Notes: generated by a model not told the origin, from the letters alone. Numbered from the stretch's first letter, positions 1-8,493 are shown. The stretch: DNA of 9,989 bases from Thermodesulfobacteriaceae bacterium (GCA_012961845.1 DTYO01000151.1:1-9989), one strand, 5' to 3'. Numbers and translations are program-made.

Positions 1-733
1 GCAGGTTGGCATATACACCGCTTACTCTCCTTGCCCATGGCGCCAAAGGGAGCACGTAGACTCCGTATTTTTCTGTCAGGATCAGAGGACTCAGTTCTTC
101 GGCCCTGGACATGTCGTTCTGGTAACCTTCTCTGAGAATCTGAAACGTATCTGCCTGTTCGACGAATATCAAGGGGTTTTCAAAGGGCTGCATGAGGCTG
201 AAAAGCTCGCCAGGGTGAAAATAGAGGTCGTCGAGAGTGGCTCCGTAGGCATTGTAATTGAGCAGGATGCCCAGCTCTTTCAGGCGATTGAATTCTTCTT
301 CAGAGAGATTCAGATGTTCGCCGGCCTTCCTTGCGCTGTAGTCGAAGTTGTCTCCAAAGGTGCCTACTATGGCCCACAACCTGAATCTTCCTCCAACATA
401 CCTGTCGGCCAGGAGACTGGTGCCCTGGTCAGGAGTCGGATCTATGAAGGCAGTCAGATTCTGATGATCGGGTATTCTCCCTGCAAAGTGATGATCGAAA
501 TAATAGATTCTCGATCCCCGGTCCAAGAGACGTTCAAGATCGGCCCTGTTCTTGTCAAGCGAGATATCAAGCACTGTGACGGTATCATCCTTGCCGGCTG
601 ATACCTTTTTCAGAAGTGCTATGTCTCTCTTGACACCGGTGACAAGTTCGCTTTCCAGCGGCTCGGCAAGCCTGAGCTGCTGGAGGGAACAGAGTCCGTC
701 GGCGTCACCGTTGAATACATCGAAATATGCCAT
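1..733 (-). CDS. DHH-family phosphoesterase-like protein, C-terminus beyond window
   Basis: The frame is open from the ATG at 733-731 to the left edge, giving 244 residues without a stop; the C-terminal part is missing. Motifs of the DHH/RecJ-like superfamily are visible: GDADG at residues 9-13, LDIS at 55-58, FDHH at 79-82 and GDN at 127-129. In this family these Asp and His residues bind metal ions (usually Mn) for phosphodiester or phosphate-ester hydrolysis. No signal peptide or membrane segment is seen, so a cytoplasmic location is likely. The start is supported by AAAGG seven bases upstream. The gene begins 19 bases after the stop of the upstream permease, so it is probably the last visible gene of the exporter operon, although a link to export is not obvious. 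Substrate cannot be told: oligoribonuclease, cyclic-dinucleotide phosphodiesterase and ssDNA exonuclease activities all occur in the superfamily. The DHHA1 substrate-binding domain, if present, would lie outside the window. Confidence 0.85.
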   Translation of the reverse strand, partial: MAYFDVFNGDADGLCSLQQLRLAEPLESELVTGVKRDIALLKKVSAGKDDTVTVLDISLDKNRADLERLLDRGSRIYYFDHHFAGRIPDHQNLTAFIDPTPDQGTSLLADRYVGGRFRLWAIVGTFGDNFDYSARKAGEHLNLSEEEFNRLKELGILLNYNAYGATLDDLYFHPGELFSLMQPFENPLIFVEQADTFQILREGYQNDMSRAEELSPLILTEKYGVYVLPLAPWARRVSGVYANL

Positions 734-752
734 AATCGCACCTTTCCAGGAA

Positions 753-1952
753 TCATTCACCCCTCAGGGCTTCCACCGGGTTCATGCTGGCGGCCCGCCA
801 TGCAGGCACTGCCCCTGCAATCAGCCCTATCAATGCGGCCATCAATTCAGCCAGTATTACATAAGACCACGGTGTATGTACAGGGAGTGCCGGAACAAAC
901 TGCCTCAGAAGATGCGCGCCTCCTATTCCGATAGCCAGACCGGCAAACCCGCCCGATGCGGAAAGCATGACCGCTTCCATCAGAAACAGTACCAGCACCT
1001 GGGTTCCTGTGGCACCTAACGCACAGAGCAGGCCGATCTCGGCAGCCCTTTCGCTTACGGCAATGGTCATTACCGCAAGTATGCCAACGCTTCCCACAAG
1101 CAGTGATATTCCGCCGAGGGCTCCTACGGCTATGGTCAGGATGTCCAGTACCGAGCCCAGTATATCCAGCATCTGCTGCTGGGATGTGATGGTGAAATCT
1201 TCCTGGCCATGTCTGGCGGTCAGCATCCTCCGTATGCCGGCGGTAACTTCGCCCACCGGCGCATCTTCATCATAGAGAACGTCTATTTCCATAAGGCCCT
1301 CCCTGTTGAACAGCTCGAGAGCCCTAGCAGCAGGAATGAATACGGTATCATCCATGTCGAAACCCAGGATCTGACCTTTGGATTCCATGACCCCCACTAT
1401 CCGGAAACTGTAACCTCCTATTCGTATCCTGCTTCCCAGAGGATTGGCAGAGGAGAACAGTTCACTGCGCAGCCTGCTTCCTAGTACGGCAAAAGCTCTT
1501 GGTGCATGCGGATCGTCTGCAGGGAGAAACCGGCCGGAGGCAATCTTCATGCGGAAGGCTTTCGGCATGTCGTGTCCTGCTCCGCTGACCGTGGTCCTGC
1601 GTCTCTTTGCTGAACTTTCGACCTCGGCATTGCCAGTGACCACAGGGACTACTGCCTGTACATGTGGGAGCTTTCTGAGGGCTTCCGCATCAGACAGAGT
1701 GAGCAGGCGTATTGTGCCCAGTACGCCCAGTGGTGTACCCATTGTCATGATCCTGCCTGGATTTACCGCCACAAGACTGGTGCCGAACTGGGTGAATTCA
1801 GCGAGCACGAAACGGTGAACACCTTTACCGATGGACGTCAGAAGAACCACCGCGGCAATCCCCACTGCAATGCCCAGTGCGGTAAGGAAACTCTGGGTTT
1901 TATGGGCCAGCAGTGCACCCGATGTAAACCTGATCAAGTCTGGCAGGAGCAT
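753..1952 (-). CDS. MacB/FtsX-type ABC transporter permease (second of two)
   Basis: This 399-residue protein has the MacB layout without the ATPase domain. A first membrane helix lies at about residues 22-43, followed by a large periplasmic core (about 44-270). Three C-terminal helices follow at about 272-298, 320-342 and 363-384. The FtsX-like coupling region SERAAEIGLLCALGAT (300-315) and the terminal PAWRAASMNPVEALRG (383-398) are typical of the family. ATG at 1952-1950 is preceded by AGGGAG at 1965-1960 with a seven-base spacer, so the start is well supported. It is clearly paralogous to the permease encoded upstream, with matching motifs and length, so the two probably form a heterodimer in the inner membrane driven by the shared ATPase. 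The substrate is unknown. LolC/E-like lipoprotein export is an alternative reading, but the adaptor gene in the operon favours a MacAB or YknXYZ-like efflux or secretion system. Confidence 0.92.
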   Translation of the reverse strand: MLLPDLIRFTSGALLAHKTQSFLTALGIAVGIAAVVLLTSIGKGVHRFVLAEFTQFGTSLVAVNPGRIMTMGTPLGVLGTIRLLTLSDAEALRKLPHVQAVVPVVTGNAEVESSAKRRRTTVSGAGHDMPKAFRMKIASGRFLPADDPHAPRAFAVLGSRLRSELFSSANPLGSRIRIGGYSFRIVGVMESKGQILGFDMDDTVFIPAARALELFNREGLMEIDVLYDEDAPVGEVTAGIRRMLTARHGQEDFTITSQQQMLDILGSVLDILTIAVGALGGISLLVGSVGILAVMTIAVSERAAEIGLLCALGATGTQVLVLFLMEAVMLSASGGFAGLAIGIGGAHLLRQFVPALPVHTPWSYVILAELMAALIGLIAGAVPAWRAASMNPVEALRGE

Positions 1953-2111
1953 GTTTTAACTCCCTGGTGTCTGTCCGGAACCGGAGATCTTCGTTCCAGG
2001 TCAAGCCGTATGAAAAAAACAGGCACAGACATATGTTTTGACATCTCGGACATTATCATTTCAAACAAACACAGAACCGGGCTGAAAAGAACATTTATGG
2101 ACTGATACTTT
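1953..2111 (-). other. intergenic gap between the two permease genes
   Basis: This is the only sizeable gap inside an operon whose first two junctions are overlaps. It is visibly more AT-rich than the genes. On the minus strand it contains a run of seven T (plus-strand A run at 2013-2019) preceded only by a weak AU-rich pairing (AAAACA with TGTTTT), which is not a convincing terminator. A GATAAT hexamer resembles a -10 box but has no good -35 at the right spacing. A short ORF covering it (1934-2131, minus) overlaps both flanking genes and has no family resemblance. I see no supported gene or site here. Confidence 0.5.
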
Positions 2112-3320
2112 CTAATGGCCCTTGAGTGCATCTACCGGATCCAGCATTGCAGCCCTTCGCGCCGGCAGCACTCCGAAAACAAGGCCGGTGGCCAGGGCCA
2201 CCCCGAAGGCGGCAGCCACTGACCACAATGGAGCAGTCACGGGCAGATCCGGGTATATTACTTCGATTATGGCGGTTCCCGCTTCTCCTGCCGCTATCCC
2301 CAGCAGTGCGCCTGCAGTGGACAGTATGGCTGCTTCCGTGAGCATCATTGCCATGATCTGTCTCCTCAGGGCGCCGAGGGCTTTGAGAAGACCGATTTCA
2401 GTGGTCCGCTGGGTTACAGATATCAACATCACGTTCATTACGAGGATTCCCGCGACTGCCAGACTGATCGCTGCGATACCGCCAACAGTAAGTGTGAGGG
2501 AGTGCAGTATTTTATCGAATGTGGAAAGAACCGCATCCTGAGTTATGACGGTGACATCTTCTTTACCCTGATGACGCTTCCTGGTCACATCGAGTATGTG
2601 GGTCTTGACACCGGGAATTCTGTTTCTGCTCCTGGCCTCCACGATGACACGGAAAAGGGTATCTGTATTGAACAGCATCTGGGCGGATGCAACGGGGATA
2701 ATAACGACCTCTTCAGTATCTACGCCTATTGAACGTCCTTTAGAGCCCAGGACTCCGATGACCCTGAAACGGCGATCACCTATGGTAACCATTTTTCCTA
2801 AAGGAAGATGCGGGCCGAAGAGCTCCTGCCTGATCCTGGAGCCTATGACGCATACAGGGGACAGCCTCTCCGGGTCTCCGGGAGGAAGAAAACGCCCCCG
2901 GGCCACATTCCACCTGCGGATGTCTATGAATTCGGCGGTGGTGCCGATCACGGCAGCCTGCCGCTGTCGGCTCTTCCATGATACCGATACCTCTCCCACA
3001 ATAACGGGGGCTATGCGGCGTATGCCGCTGTGCCTTCTGAAGGCAGCGGTATCCCGTATGGTCAGGGGCCTTGGAGTCTCTCCAAGCAGGGCCGCAGGTG
3101 TGCTGCCGGCAGTCTCCGCCCGTCCGGGGATGACGATGAGCAGATGTGTCCCAAGGGAAGAAAACTGTTCTGTAACATATCTCCTTGCACCTTCACCGAC
3201 CGCCGTCAGGACGATTACCGCAGCAACTCCGATGGCCATTGCCAGCAGCATGAGCATGGTGCGCAGACGGTGGCCTTTGAGTGCGCCATATGAAAAGACA
3301 AGTACGTCCACGGGTCTCAT
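2112..3320 (-). CDS. MacB/FtsX-type ABC transporter permease (first of two)
   Basis: This 402-residue permease carries an N-terminal membrane helix at about 20-41 and a periplasmic MacB core domain (about 42-272). Three C-terminal helices lie at about 276-300, 325-346 and 365-386. Family hallmarks are TQRTTEIGLLKALGA (303-317), the stretch that in this family contacts the ATPase, and the C-terminal LPARRAAMLDPVDALKG (385-401). The ATG at 3320-3318 overlaps the stop of the ATPase gene by four bases (ATGA at 3320-3317), which decides the start and implies translational coupling. With the downstream paralogue it would form the membrane part of the exporter. MacB in Enterobacteria fuses ATPase and permease in one chain; here they are separate, as in YknYZ- or LolCDE-type systems. 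Substrate unknown. Confidence 0.93.
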   Translation of the reverse strand: MRPVDVLVFSYGALKGHRLRTMLMLLAMAIGVAAVIVLTAVGEGARRYVTEQFSSLGTHLLIVIPGRAETAGSTPAALLGETPRPLTIRDTAAFRRHSGIRRIAPVIVGEVSVSWKSRQRQAAVIGTTAEFIDIRRWNVARGRFLPPGDPERLSPVCVIGSRIRQELFGPHLPLGKMVTIGDRRFRVIGVLGSKGRSIGVDTEEVVIIPVASAQMLFNTDTLFRVIVEARSRNRIPGVKTHILDVTRKRHQGKEDVTVITQDAVLSTFDKILHSLTLTVGGIAAISLAVAGILVMNVMLISVTQRTTEIGLLKALGALRRQIMAMMLTEAAILSTAGALLGIAAGEAGTAIIEVIYPDLPVTAPLWSVAAAFGVALATGLVFGVLPARRAAMLDPVDALKGH

Positions 3321-4021
3321 GGATCTATCCGTCCGGTATGGTCGCAGGATATTCTTCCGTCTACAAGGCGAATTCGTCTCAAGGCCCTGTTTCCGATTTC
3401 AGGATCATGGGTAACCACTATGAGGGTGATACCCTGCCTGTTGAGTTCTTCAAGAAGCTCGATGACTTCGATGCCGGAGTGACGGTCCAGGTTGCCCGTG
3501 GGTTCATCGGCAAGGAGCACACCGGGTTGCATGATAGTGGACCTGGCTATTGCCACTCTCTGGCGCTGGCCTCCGGAAAGCTGGTCGGGCCTGTGTCCCA
3601 TCCTGTTCTCCAGGCCCACTGCCTTGAGTACTTTCCATGTACGTTTCTTGCGTTCACCAGGCGGTGTACCGGCCAGAACCAGAGGCAGCTCCACGTTTTG
3701 TTCAGCCGTCAACCTGGGAATCAGTTGAAAGAACTGAAAGACAAATCCGACCTTTTCCCTCCTGGTACTTGCCTGTTCATCGGGGCTGAGCGTGGTAATA
3801 TCCCTGCCGTCCAGAATGTACCGGCCCGATGTGGGTGTATCCAGCAGCCCCAGGATATTGAGCAGTGTGGACTTTCCCGAACCGGACGGCCCCATGATCG
3901 ACAGATACTCTCCATAAGCAATCTCCAGAGATACGTCATCCAGTGCGTGCACTTCCTGGTCACCCACCGTAAATATGCGGTGGATATGCTGCAGGAGGAT
4001 TATTTCCCTTGTCTTTTTCAT
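3317..4021 (-). CDS. ABC transporter ATP-binding protein (MacB/LolD-type)
   Basis: This 234-residue protein is a single nucleotide-binding domain of normal length with every catalytic motif intact: Walker A GPSGSGKST at 44-52, Q-loop glutamine at about 96 within FVFQFFQL, signature LSGGQ at 148-152, Walker B VLLADEP at 168-174 with the catalytic glutamate at 173, D-loop NLD at 177-179 and switch histidine in VTHD at 203-206. The spacing and wording match the MacB/LolD/FtsE group, which powers mechanotransmission-type export rather than import. It has no membrane segment and would act on the cytoplasmic face of the two downstream permeases. The gene overlaps the adaptor gene's stop by ATGA (4021-4018) and the next permease's start by ATGA (3320-3317), so the three are probably translated in a coupled way. 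Confidence 0.95.
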   Translation of the reverse strand: MKKTREIILLQHIHRIFTVGDQEVHALDDVSLEIAYGEYLSIMGPSGSGKSTLLNILGLLDTPTSGRYILDGRDITTLSPDEQASTRREKVGFVFQFFQLIPRLTAEQNVELPLVLAGTPPGERKKRTWKVLKAVGLENRMGHRPDQLSGGQRQRVAIARSTIMQPGVLLADEPTGNLDRHSGIEVIELLEELNRQGITLIVVTHDPEIGNRALRRIRLVDGRISCDHTGRIDP

Positions 4022-5169
4022 GGGATCTTTTCATGCACTACATGTGCCCCGGGTTCCACGCCTTCTCTGTCCACCGATGTCACCACGAGGTCACCGTCAG
4101 TGAGACCGGAAACCACCTCTGTGTACTGCCAGTTGGAGAGGCCGGTATGGATTTTATGCCTGTGGAGGGTCTGGGATGCACTGTCATATACCAGGACATA
4201 TTCACCATCCAGTACGGCCTCCGTCGGTATGCGAAGGCAGTTGTCACGGGTGCCGAGTATGACTTCCACATCAGCGCTGTAACCCGGCAGTATGTCTTTC
4301 ATGTCTTCCCGCCTGGTGAAAATCGCCTCTATCTCTACGGTCCTGGCCTGTTTTTCAAGGGCCAGAACATACGGCGCAATCCTGCTGACCTTTCCAGCCA
4401 GGTGTCGCCCTGGAAATGCGTCCAGGGTGATTCTTGCAGACATGCCGGTCTTTATTGCGGGGGCATCCACTTCATCCATGGGTGCGGAGACATGGAGACA
4501 TGTGGTATCTATGAGGTCTATTGCCGGAGGGGTTGGAATACCGACAGGGGAGGGCGTAATAAATTCGCCTAATTCCCCGTTTACCTCTGCCACTATTCCA
4601 GGAAACGGGGCCCTGAGAAAGGTTTTTTCAAGCCTTGATCTGGCCAGATCGACTCTGGCCGCAAATACTTCCACCCTTGCCATGGCCGCGTCGCAGGCCG
4701 CTCTGCCGGCACCGGCCCTGGTAACCGCCTTGTCCAGCAGTGATTCGGAAAGCAGGGCCCGTTCATATAGTTTTTTCTGCCGTTCAGCGTCTCTTTCGGA
4801 TTCTTCTGCTAGTTTGCATGCCTCAGCAACTTCGGCCCTGGCGGCCTTCAACTCATTTTCAGCCAGATCGAGCTGAGCGGCAAGGTCTCTGTTCCACAAG
4901 GTGAGGAGCAGTTGATTAGGCTGGACCCGGTTTCCCTCCCTCACAGGAAGCTCTGCTATCCTGCCTCCGATGGAAGGAGCTAGACGTGCCCTGCGGCAGG
5001 CCTTTACAGTGCCGGAACGGGTGTTCGATACCGTGGCTTCCACCCGCCCGTATTCAGCCGCACCGACCGCTACCCGAACAGGCTCTTCCATGGTCAAATA
5101 TCGGTACAGCAGAAACAACAACCCGCCGGCCGCCAGTATCATTATGGCCATACGGAAAAAACGTTTCAT
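4018..5169 (-). CDS. periplasmic adaptor / membrane-fusion protein (MacA/HlyD-like)
   Basis: This 383-residue protein starts with basic residues and one hydrophobic helix (about 6-22) that would anchor it in the inner membrane with the rest in the periplasm. The first half of the lipoyl-like domain (about 55-95, with GGRIAELPVREGNRV at 68-82) leads into an alanine- and glutamate-rich coiled-coil hairpin (about 96-183). The second lipoyl half follows (LRAPFPGIVAEVNGELGE, 185-202), then a beta-barrel (about 225-305) and a membrane-proximal domain ending near 380. This is the standard RND/ABC adaptor order. It is the first gene of the exporter operon. The ATG at 5169 has no clear Shine-Dalgarno; instead a four-codon ORF (5180-5166) ends in a TGA overlapping it. 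The in-frame upstream sequence reaches a stop at 5202-5200 with no other start. A TolC-like partner would be expected elsewhere in the genome. Confidence 0.92.
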   Translation of the reverse strand: MKRFFRMAIMILAAGGLLFLLYRYLTMEEPVRVAVGAAEYGRVEATVSNTRSGTVKACRRARLAPSIGGRIAELPVREGNRVQPNQLLLTLWNRDLAAQLDLAENELKAARAEVAEACKLAEESERDAERQKKLYERALLSESLLDKAVTRAGAGRAACDAAMARVEVFAARVDLARSRLEKTFLRAPFPGIVAEVNGELGEFITPSPVGIPTPPAIDLIDTTCLHVSAPMDEVDAPAIKTGMSARITLDAFPGRHLAGKVSRIAPYVLALEKQARTVEIEAIFTRREDMKDILPGYSADVEVILGTRDNCLRIPTEAVLDGEYVLVYDSASQTLHRHKIHTGLSNWQYTEVVSGLTDGDLVVTSVDREGVEPGAHVVHEKIP

Positions 5170-5309
5170 GTCTTTGTCATGGTCTGATCCGTGTTTCTGT
5201 CATATTATGGAAATATCAATAACGAGTCGGGAAGTCAAAATATGATCCCTGACAATAGAACAATTCCTGAAGCGCTCTTGCGGCGGTCTGTTAGAAAGGA
5301 GAGCCTTAT
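5170..5309. promoter_or_regulatory. divergent intergenic region with candidate promoters
   Basis: These 140 bases separate the minus-strand exporter operon from the plus-strand cotransporter and should hold both promoters. For the operon, the minus strand has TTGACT (5238-5233) and, after 17 bases, TATTTC (5215-5210); the -35 is good and the -10 is poor. For the cotransporter, TATGAT at 5241-5246 looks like a -10, but I find no good -35 at the right distance. The two candidates lie next to each other, so the promoters could compete. No clear operator palindrome or riboswitch fold is visible. These assignments are weak. Confidence 0.25.
5295..5301 (+). promoter_or_regulatory. Shine-Dalgarno AAAGGAG deciding a TTG start
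   Basis: AAAGGAG ends eight bases before the TTG at 5310. The first in-frame ATG, at 5325, lies 23 bases from the motif, too far for efficient pairing. This favours TTG as the true start of the cotransporter. Confidence 0.75.
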
Positions 5310-6947
5310 TTGTTTGAAAGAATTATGAGTTCGTTTGCCGGCCTGGGAATGTTTCTTTTCGGAATGACCCTGCTTGAGCTGTCACTGAAGGAAGCAGCCG
5401 GCAGGAGCTTCAAGGACATAATCAAGAAAAGCACTGATACAATACCGAGATCCATACTGACGGGAGCAGCATCAACGGCTGTCCTGCAGAGCAGTTCCGT
5501 TGTCTCTCTCATCGTGCTATCCCTTGTAGGCGCAGGAATCCTCCATCTCAAGAGCGGAATCGGGGTGGTTTTTGGAGCCAACATGGGTACCACTGCAACT
5601 GCGTGGATCGTTGCTATGCTGGGTTTCAAGGTCAGGATTGACGCACTGGTGCTGCCTATTATAGGTATAGGCGGACTGATTCTTACCTTTTTCCGGGAAT
5701 CGAGAAGGATGAACGTCGCTGGAAAGGTCCTGGTGGGATTCGGAATGCTCTTTCTGGGACTGGGGTTTATCCGGAACGGCATGAGCGGAATGGCGCATGT
5801 AGATATGGCAGGGTTTTCCCATTACGGCCCCCTGGTGTTCATGCTGATAGGGCTGGCTCTGACTGCCGTAATTCAGTCCAGTTCGGCCACGGCGGCGGTT
5901 ACGCTCAGTGCCCTGGGTGCAGGAGTGATCACCTTTGATATGAGTACGGCAATGGTGATAGGCGCCAATATGGGGACTACTGTCACTGCAGCACTGGGAG
6001 CTCTTGGCGGCGTGCCAGACAAAAAACGTGTGGCTGCGGCACATTTTCTGTTCAACATTTCCACTGCTGTAGTCGCATTCATTCTCATGGGCCGGATAAA
6101 CGATTTTATTCTGTACCGCCTGGGGCTCGCTCAGGATCCTATCACGGCTCTGGCTATTTTCCATACGTTGTTCAACCTGATCGGCGTAGTGATCATGACT
6201 CCGTTTATCCCGATCCTGGCTGAATTCCTGAATACTCATTTCATGTACAGGGAAAAAACCATTACCCATTATCTCCACAGGGTGACCCATGATGTTCCTG
6301 ATGCGGCCATAACCGCGCTCACTGGTGAAACTGTCCATCTCCTGAGGCTGGGAATGAAATTCGCCCTTCTCATATTCAATATCAGGCCCGGAGACGTACT
6401 GCAGTACAGGGCCAAAACAAAGGAAATATTGAAAAAAAACCGCGGGGTTCTCAATGTCAAATACGATGAAATATATAGAAAGGTCAAGCTGTTGGAGGTA
6501 AAAATCATTACTTTTGCCAGCGCGGTCAAGACCCGGGAACTGTCTGACAGTGAGGTTGAGGCCGTGGACAAAATCGTGCAGGCGGCACGCGAGACGGCCC
6601 TTGCTGCCAAGGCGCTGAAAGATATCAGGGAGGATATAGACCAATTTATCCTCAGTGACAATGTGCTGATTGGCAAGGCCTATGAGCACTTCAGGGCCAG
6701 CATTATCAGACTGCTGAAAAACATATCACGCCTGTCTGATGGCCAGAGGGGCCGCGGAACCAGGGTCAGGCAGATTTTTGAGGACATCAGGAGAGACAAT
6801 GAAAGGTCTGTTGTCTTCGTGGCGGAGGCCATAAGATCCGGCAGCCTTGATGAGTCACAGGCGGCAACTCTGATAAATGTAAACAATTCAGTTTACAATG
6901 CCTCTGCATATTTTCTGAACAGCGCAAAGCTGCTTTTCTCCATCTGA
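5310..6947 (+). CDS. Na/Pi cotransporter family protein with PhoU-like C-terminal domain
   Basis: The protein has 545 residues. The N-terminal half is a membrane domain made of two related repeats, the mark of the Na+/phosphate symporter type II family: QSSS at 60-63 with GANMGTT at 89-95, and QSSS again at 189-192 with GANMGTT at 218-224. In the family the QSSS segments line the phosphate and sodium site. From about residue 320 the protein becomes soluble and helical, consistent with the PhoU-like domain found in many bacterial members. Expected activity is sodium-driven phosphate movement across the inner membrane, though some bacterial members have not been shown to carry phosphate. Start is TTG at 5310, preceded by AAAGGAG. 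It appears to be a single-gene unit, divergent from the exporter operon and convergent with rtcB. No pho regulon box was recognised upstream. Confidence 0.93.
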   Translation: MFERIMSSFAGLGMFLFGMTLLELSLKEAAGRSFKDIIKKSTDTIPRSILTGAASTAVLQSSSVVSLIVLSLVGAGILHLKSGIGVVFGANMGTTATAWIVAMLGFKVRIDALVLPIIGIGGLILTFFRESRRMNVAGKVLVGFGMLFLGLGFIRNGMSGMAHVDMAGFSHYGPLVFMLIGLALTAVIQSSSATAAVTLSALGAGVITFDMSTAMVIGANMGTTVTAALGALGGVPDKKRVAAAHFLFNISTAVVAFILMGRINDFILYRLGLAQDPITALAIFHTLFNLIGVVIMTPFIPILAEFLNTHFMYREKTITHYLHRVTHDVPDAAITALTGETVHLLRLGMKFALLIFNIRPGDVLQYRAKTKEILKKNRGVLNVKYDEIYRKVKLLEVKIITFASAVKTRELSDSEVEAVDKIVQAARETALAAKALKDIREDIDQFILSDNVLIGKAYEHFRASIIRLLKNISRLSDGQRGRGTRVRQIFEDIRRDNERSVVFVAEAIRSGSLDESQAATLINVNNSVYNASAYFLNSAKLLFSI

Positions 6948-7017
6948 GTTTGCAGGCATTTTTTGCCCGGTCTGACTCTGTCCTTTCAGGATGTAGAATC
7001 TGGCTGCAGAACCGAGT

Positions 7018-8448
7018 TCATCCCTTTATGCAGGCCATCGGCCTCAGGAGTGCCACCTTCCTGGCGAGCCCTGCATTGTGAGTGGAGTCCACCACCCTGG
7101 TGACGTCCTTGTACGCGTCGGGCGCCTCTTCGGCAGCCCCCCGGTAGCTGGCTGCGCGTATGAGAATTCCGCGATGTCTGAGTTCCGCGATGACCTTGCG
7201 GCCTTTCCATCTCCTGAGGGCCGCCCTCCTACTCATCGCCCTTCCTGCACCATGGCACGCAGATCCCCAGGCCAGCTCCTCGCCTGACTTTCTGCCTATC
7301 ATGATGTAGGAACATGTTCCCATGGTTCCTCCTATCAGGACAGGCTGGCCGACCTCTCTGAAGGCCTCGGGCAGCTCGGAGCGGCCCGGACCGAATGCCC
7401 GGGTGGCGCCCTTCCTGTGTACATAGAGGCGTTTCGTCCGGCCATTCACGTCATGGTCCTCTATCTTGCAGGTGTTGTGGCTAACGTCATAGAGGGTCCT
7501 GATTACGGCACTGGGCATAATTTCGTGAAAGATCTGCCTGACCAGATGGCATATGACCTGGCGGTTGGCAAGGGCGCAGTTCACCCCGCACGCCATGGCT
7601 CGGTAGTATCTCCTGCCCTCCTGAGAATCGATTGGAGCGCACACCAGCTCCCGCTCCCTGATGGGAATGTTGTACTTTTGGGATGCCCTGCCGAGAATCT
7701 GAATGTAATCGGTGCCTATCTGGTGCCCCAGGGCCCTGGATCCGCAGTGTATCGCAATGACCACATCGTCCGTGTCGATCCCCAGAGCCTCAGCCGAAGG
7801 TCTGTGAAAGATCTCTTCCACGTACTGAATCTCGAGATAGTGGTTGCCTGAGCCAAGGGTGCCCACCTGCCTGTACTGGCGCTTCTTGGCTGTAGCGGAT
7901 ACACACGATGGATCTGCGCCGGGGAGTCTTCCGTTTTCTTCTATATGGGCCAGGTCTTCCGGCAGGCCGTAACCCATTTCCACCGCCCATACGGCACCGC
8001 CCAGGAGCACGTCATCTAGCTTTTCAGGACTGAGCCTGATCTTTCCCTCTGATCCCACACCGGAAGGTACTGTCTGAAAAAGCCGGTCTATCACAGTCTC
8101 CAGGAAGGGTTCCATGTCTGATCTCTTCATTCCGGTCAGCAGTGTCCTGACTCCGCACGAAATATCGTATCCCACTCCTCCGACAGAAATGATTCCTCCC
8201 TGGTCGGGGTCAAAGGCAGCAACACCGCCTATGGGAAAACCATAACCCCAGTGAGCATCGGGCATGCCCATGGCGGCCTTGACGATACCCGGCAAACAGG
8301 CGACATTCGAAAGCTGTTCCCTTACCTTGTCATCCATCTCAGACACCAGGTGCAGGTCTGCAAAGATGTAGGCCGGAACCCTCATTGCCCCTTCCATGGG
8401 TATTTCCCAGTGACTGTCGCTGTGGCGTATCAGTTGATGAAGATCCAT
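7018..8448 (-). CDS. rtcB: RNA-splicing ligase RtcB
   Basis: RtcB joins RNA ends carrying a 2',3'-cyclic phosphate or 3'-phosphate to a 5'-hydroxyl, using GTP and Mn2+ through a guanylylated histidine. The 476-residue protein has the usual length and all hallmark residues: GYDISCG with Cys98, GSGNH with His203, IHCGSR with His234 and DVSHN with His324 as the expected metal ligands. ACHGAGR contains His399, the expected nucleophile that becomes guanylylated. Start ATG at 8448-8446 is preceded by GGAGG at 8460-8456 with a seven-base spacer. It lies 45 bases after the archease stop, in the same orientation, a classical pairing because archease stimulates RtcB turnover. The likely role is repair of cleaved tRNA or other RNA in the cytoplasm. 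No rtcA or rtcR and no tRNA gene is seen nearby, so this is not the Escherichia coli-type rtcBA unit. Confidence 0.97.
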   Translation of the reverse strand: MDLHQLIRHSDSHWEIPMEGAMRVPAYIFADLHLVSEMDDKVREQLSNVACLPGIVKAAMGMPDAHWGYGFPIGGVAAFDPDQGGIISVGGVGYDISCGVRTLLTGMKRSDMEPFLETVIDRLFQTVPSGVGSEGKIRLSPEKLDDVLLGGAVWAVEMGYGLPEDLAHIEENGRLPGADPSCVSATAKKRQYRQVGTLGSGNHYLEIQYVEEIFHRPSAEALGIDTDDVVIAIHCGSRALGHQIGTDYIQILGRASQKYNIPIRERELVCAPIDSQEGRRYYRAMACGVNCALANRQVICHLVRQIFHEIMPSAVIRTLYDVSHNTCKIEDHDVNGRTKRLYVHRKGATRAFGPGRSELPEAFREVGQPVLIGGTMGTCSYIMIGRKSGEELAWGSACHGAGRAMSRRAALRRWKGRKVIAELRHRGILIRAASYRGAAEEAPDAYKDVTRVVDSTHNAGLARKVALLRPMACIKG

Positions 8449-8455
8449 ATAAATG

Positions 8456-8460
8456 CCTCC
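8456..8460 (-). promoter_or_regulatory. Shine-Dalgarno GGAGG of rtcB
   Basis: The minus strand reads GGAGG seven bases before the ATG at 8448. It is the strongest ribosome-binding site in the window and suggests RtcB can be translated independently of the coupled pair upstream. Confidence 0.75.
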
Positions 8461-8493
8461 GGGACCAGATGTGCTGTAAAGGTTCGTATCCGG

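Noticed and set aside
1934..2131. 65-codon minus-strand ORF between the permeases
   Set aside because: It overlaps the end of one permease and the well-supported start of the other and shows no resemblance to any family.
2596..4282. Long plus-strand ORFs (2596-3414 and 3281-4282) opposite the exporter genes
   Set aside because: They lie antisense to genes with intact family motifs, carry no recognisable domains and read as low-complexity Ser/Arg/Pro or Cys/His-rich translations typical of shadow frames.
5517..6689. 390-codon minus-strand ORF inside the cotransporter gene
   Set aside because: It is antisense to the conserved repeats of the Na/Pi cotransporter and has no protein-like features.
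6948..7017. Possible terminator between convergent cotransporter and rtcB (GGCA, five-base loop, TGCC near 6956-6968)
   Set aside because: The stem is only four base pairs, and the T run is in the loop rather than after the stem, so it does not qualify as a Rho-independent terminator.
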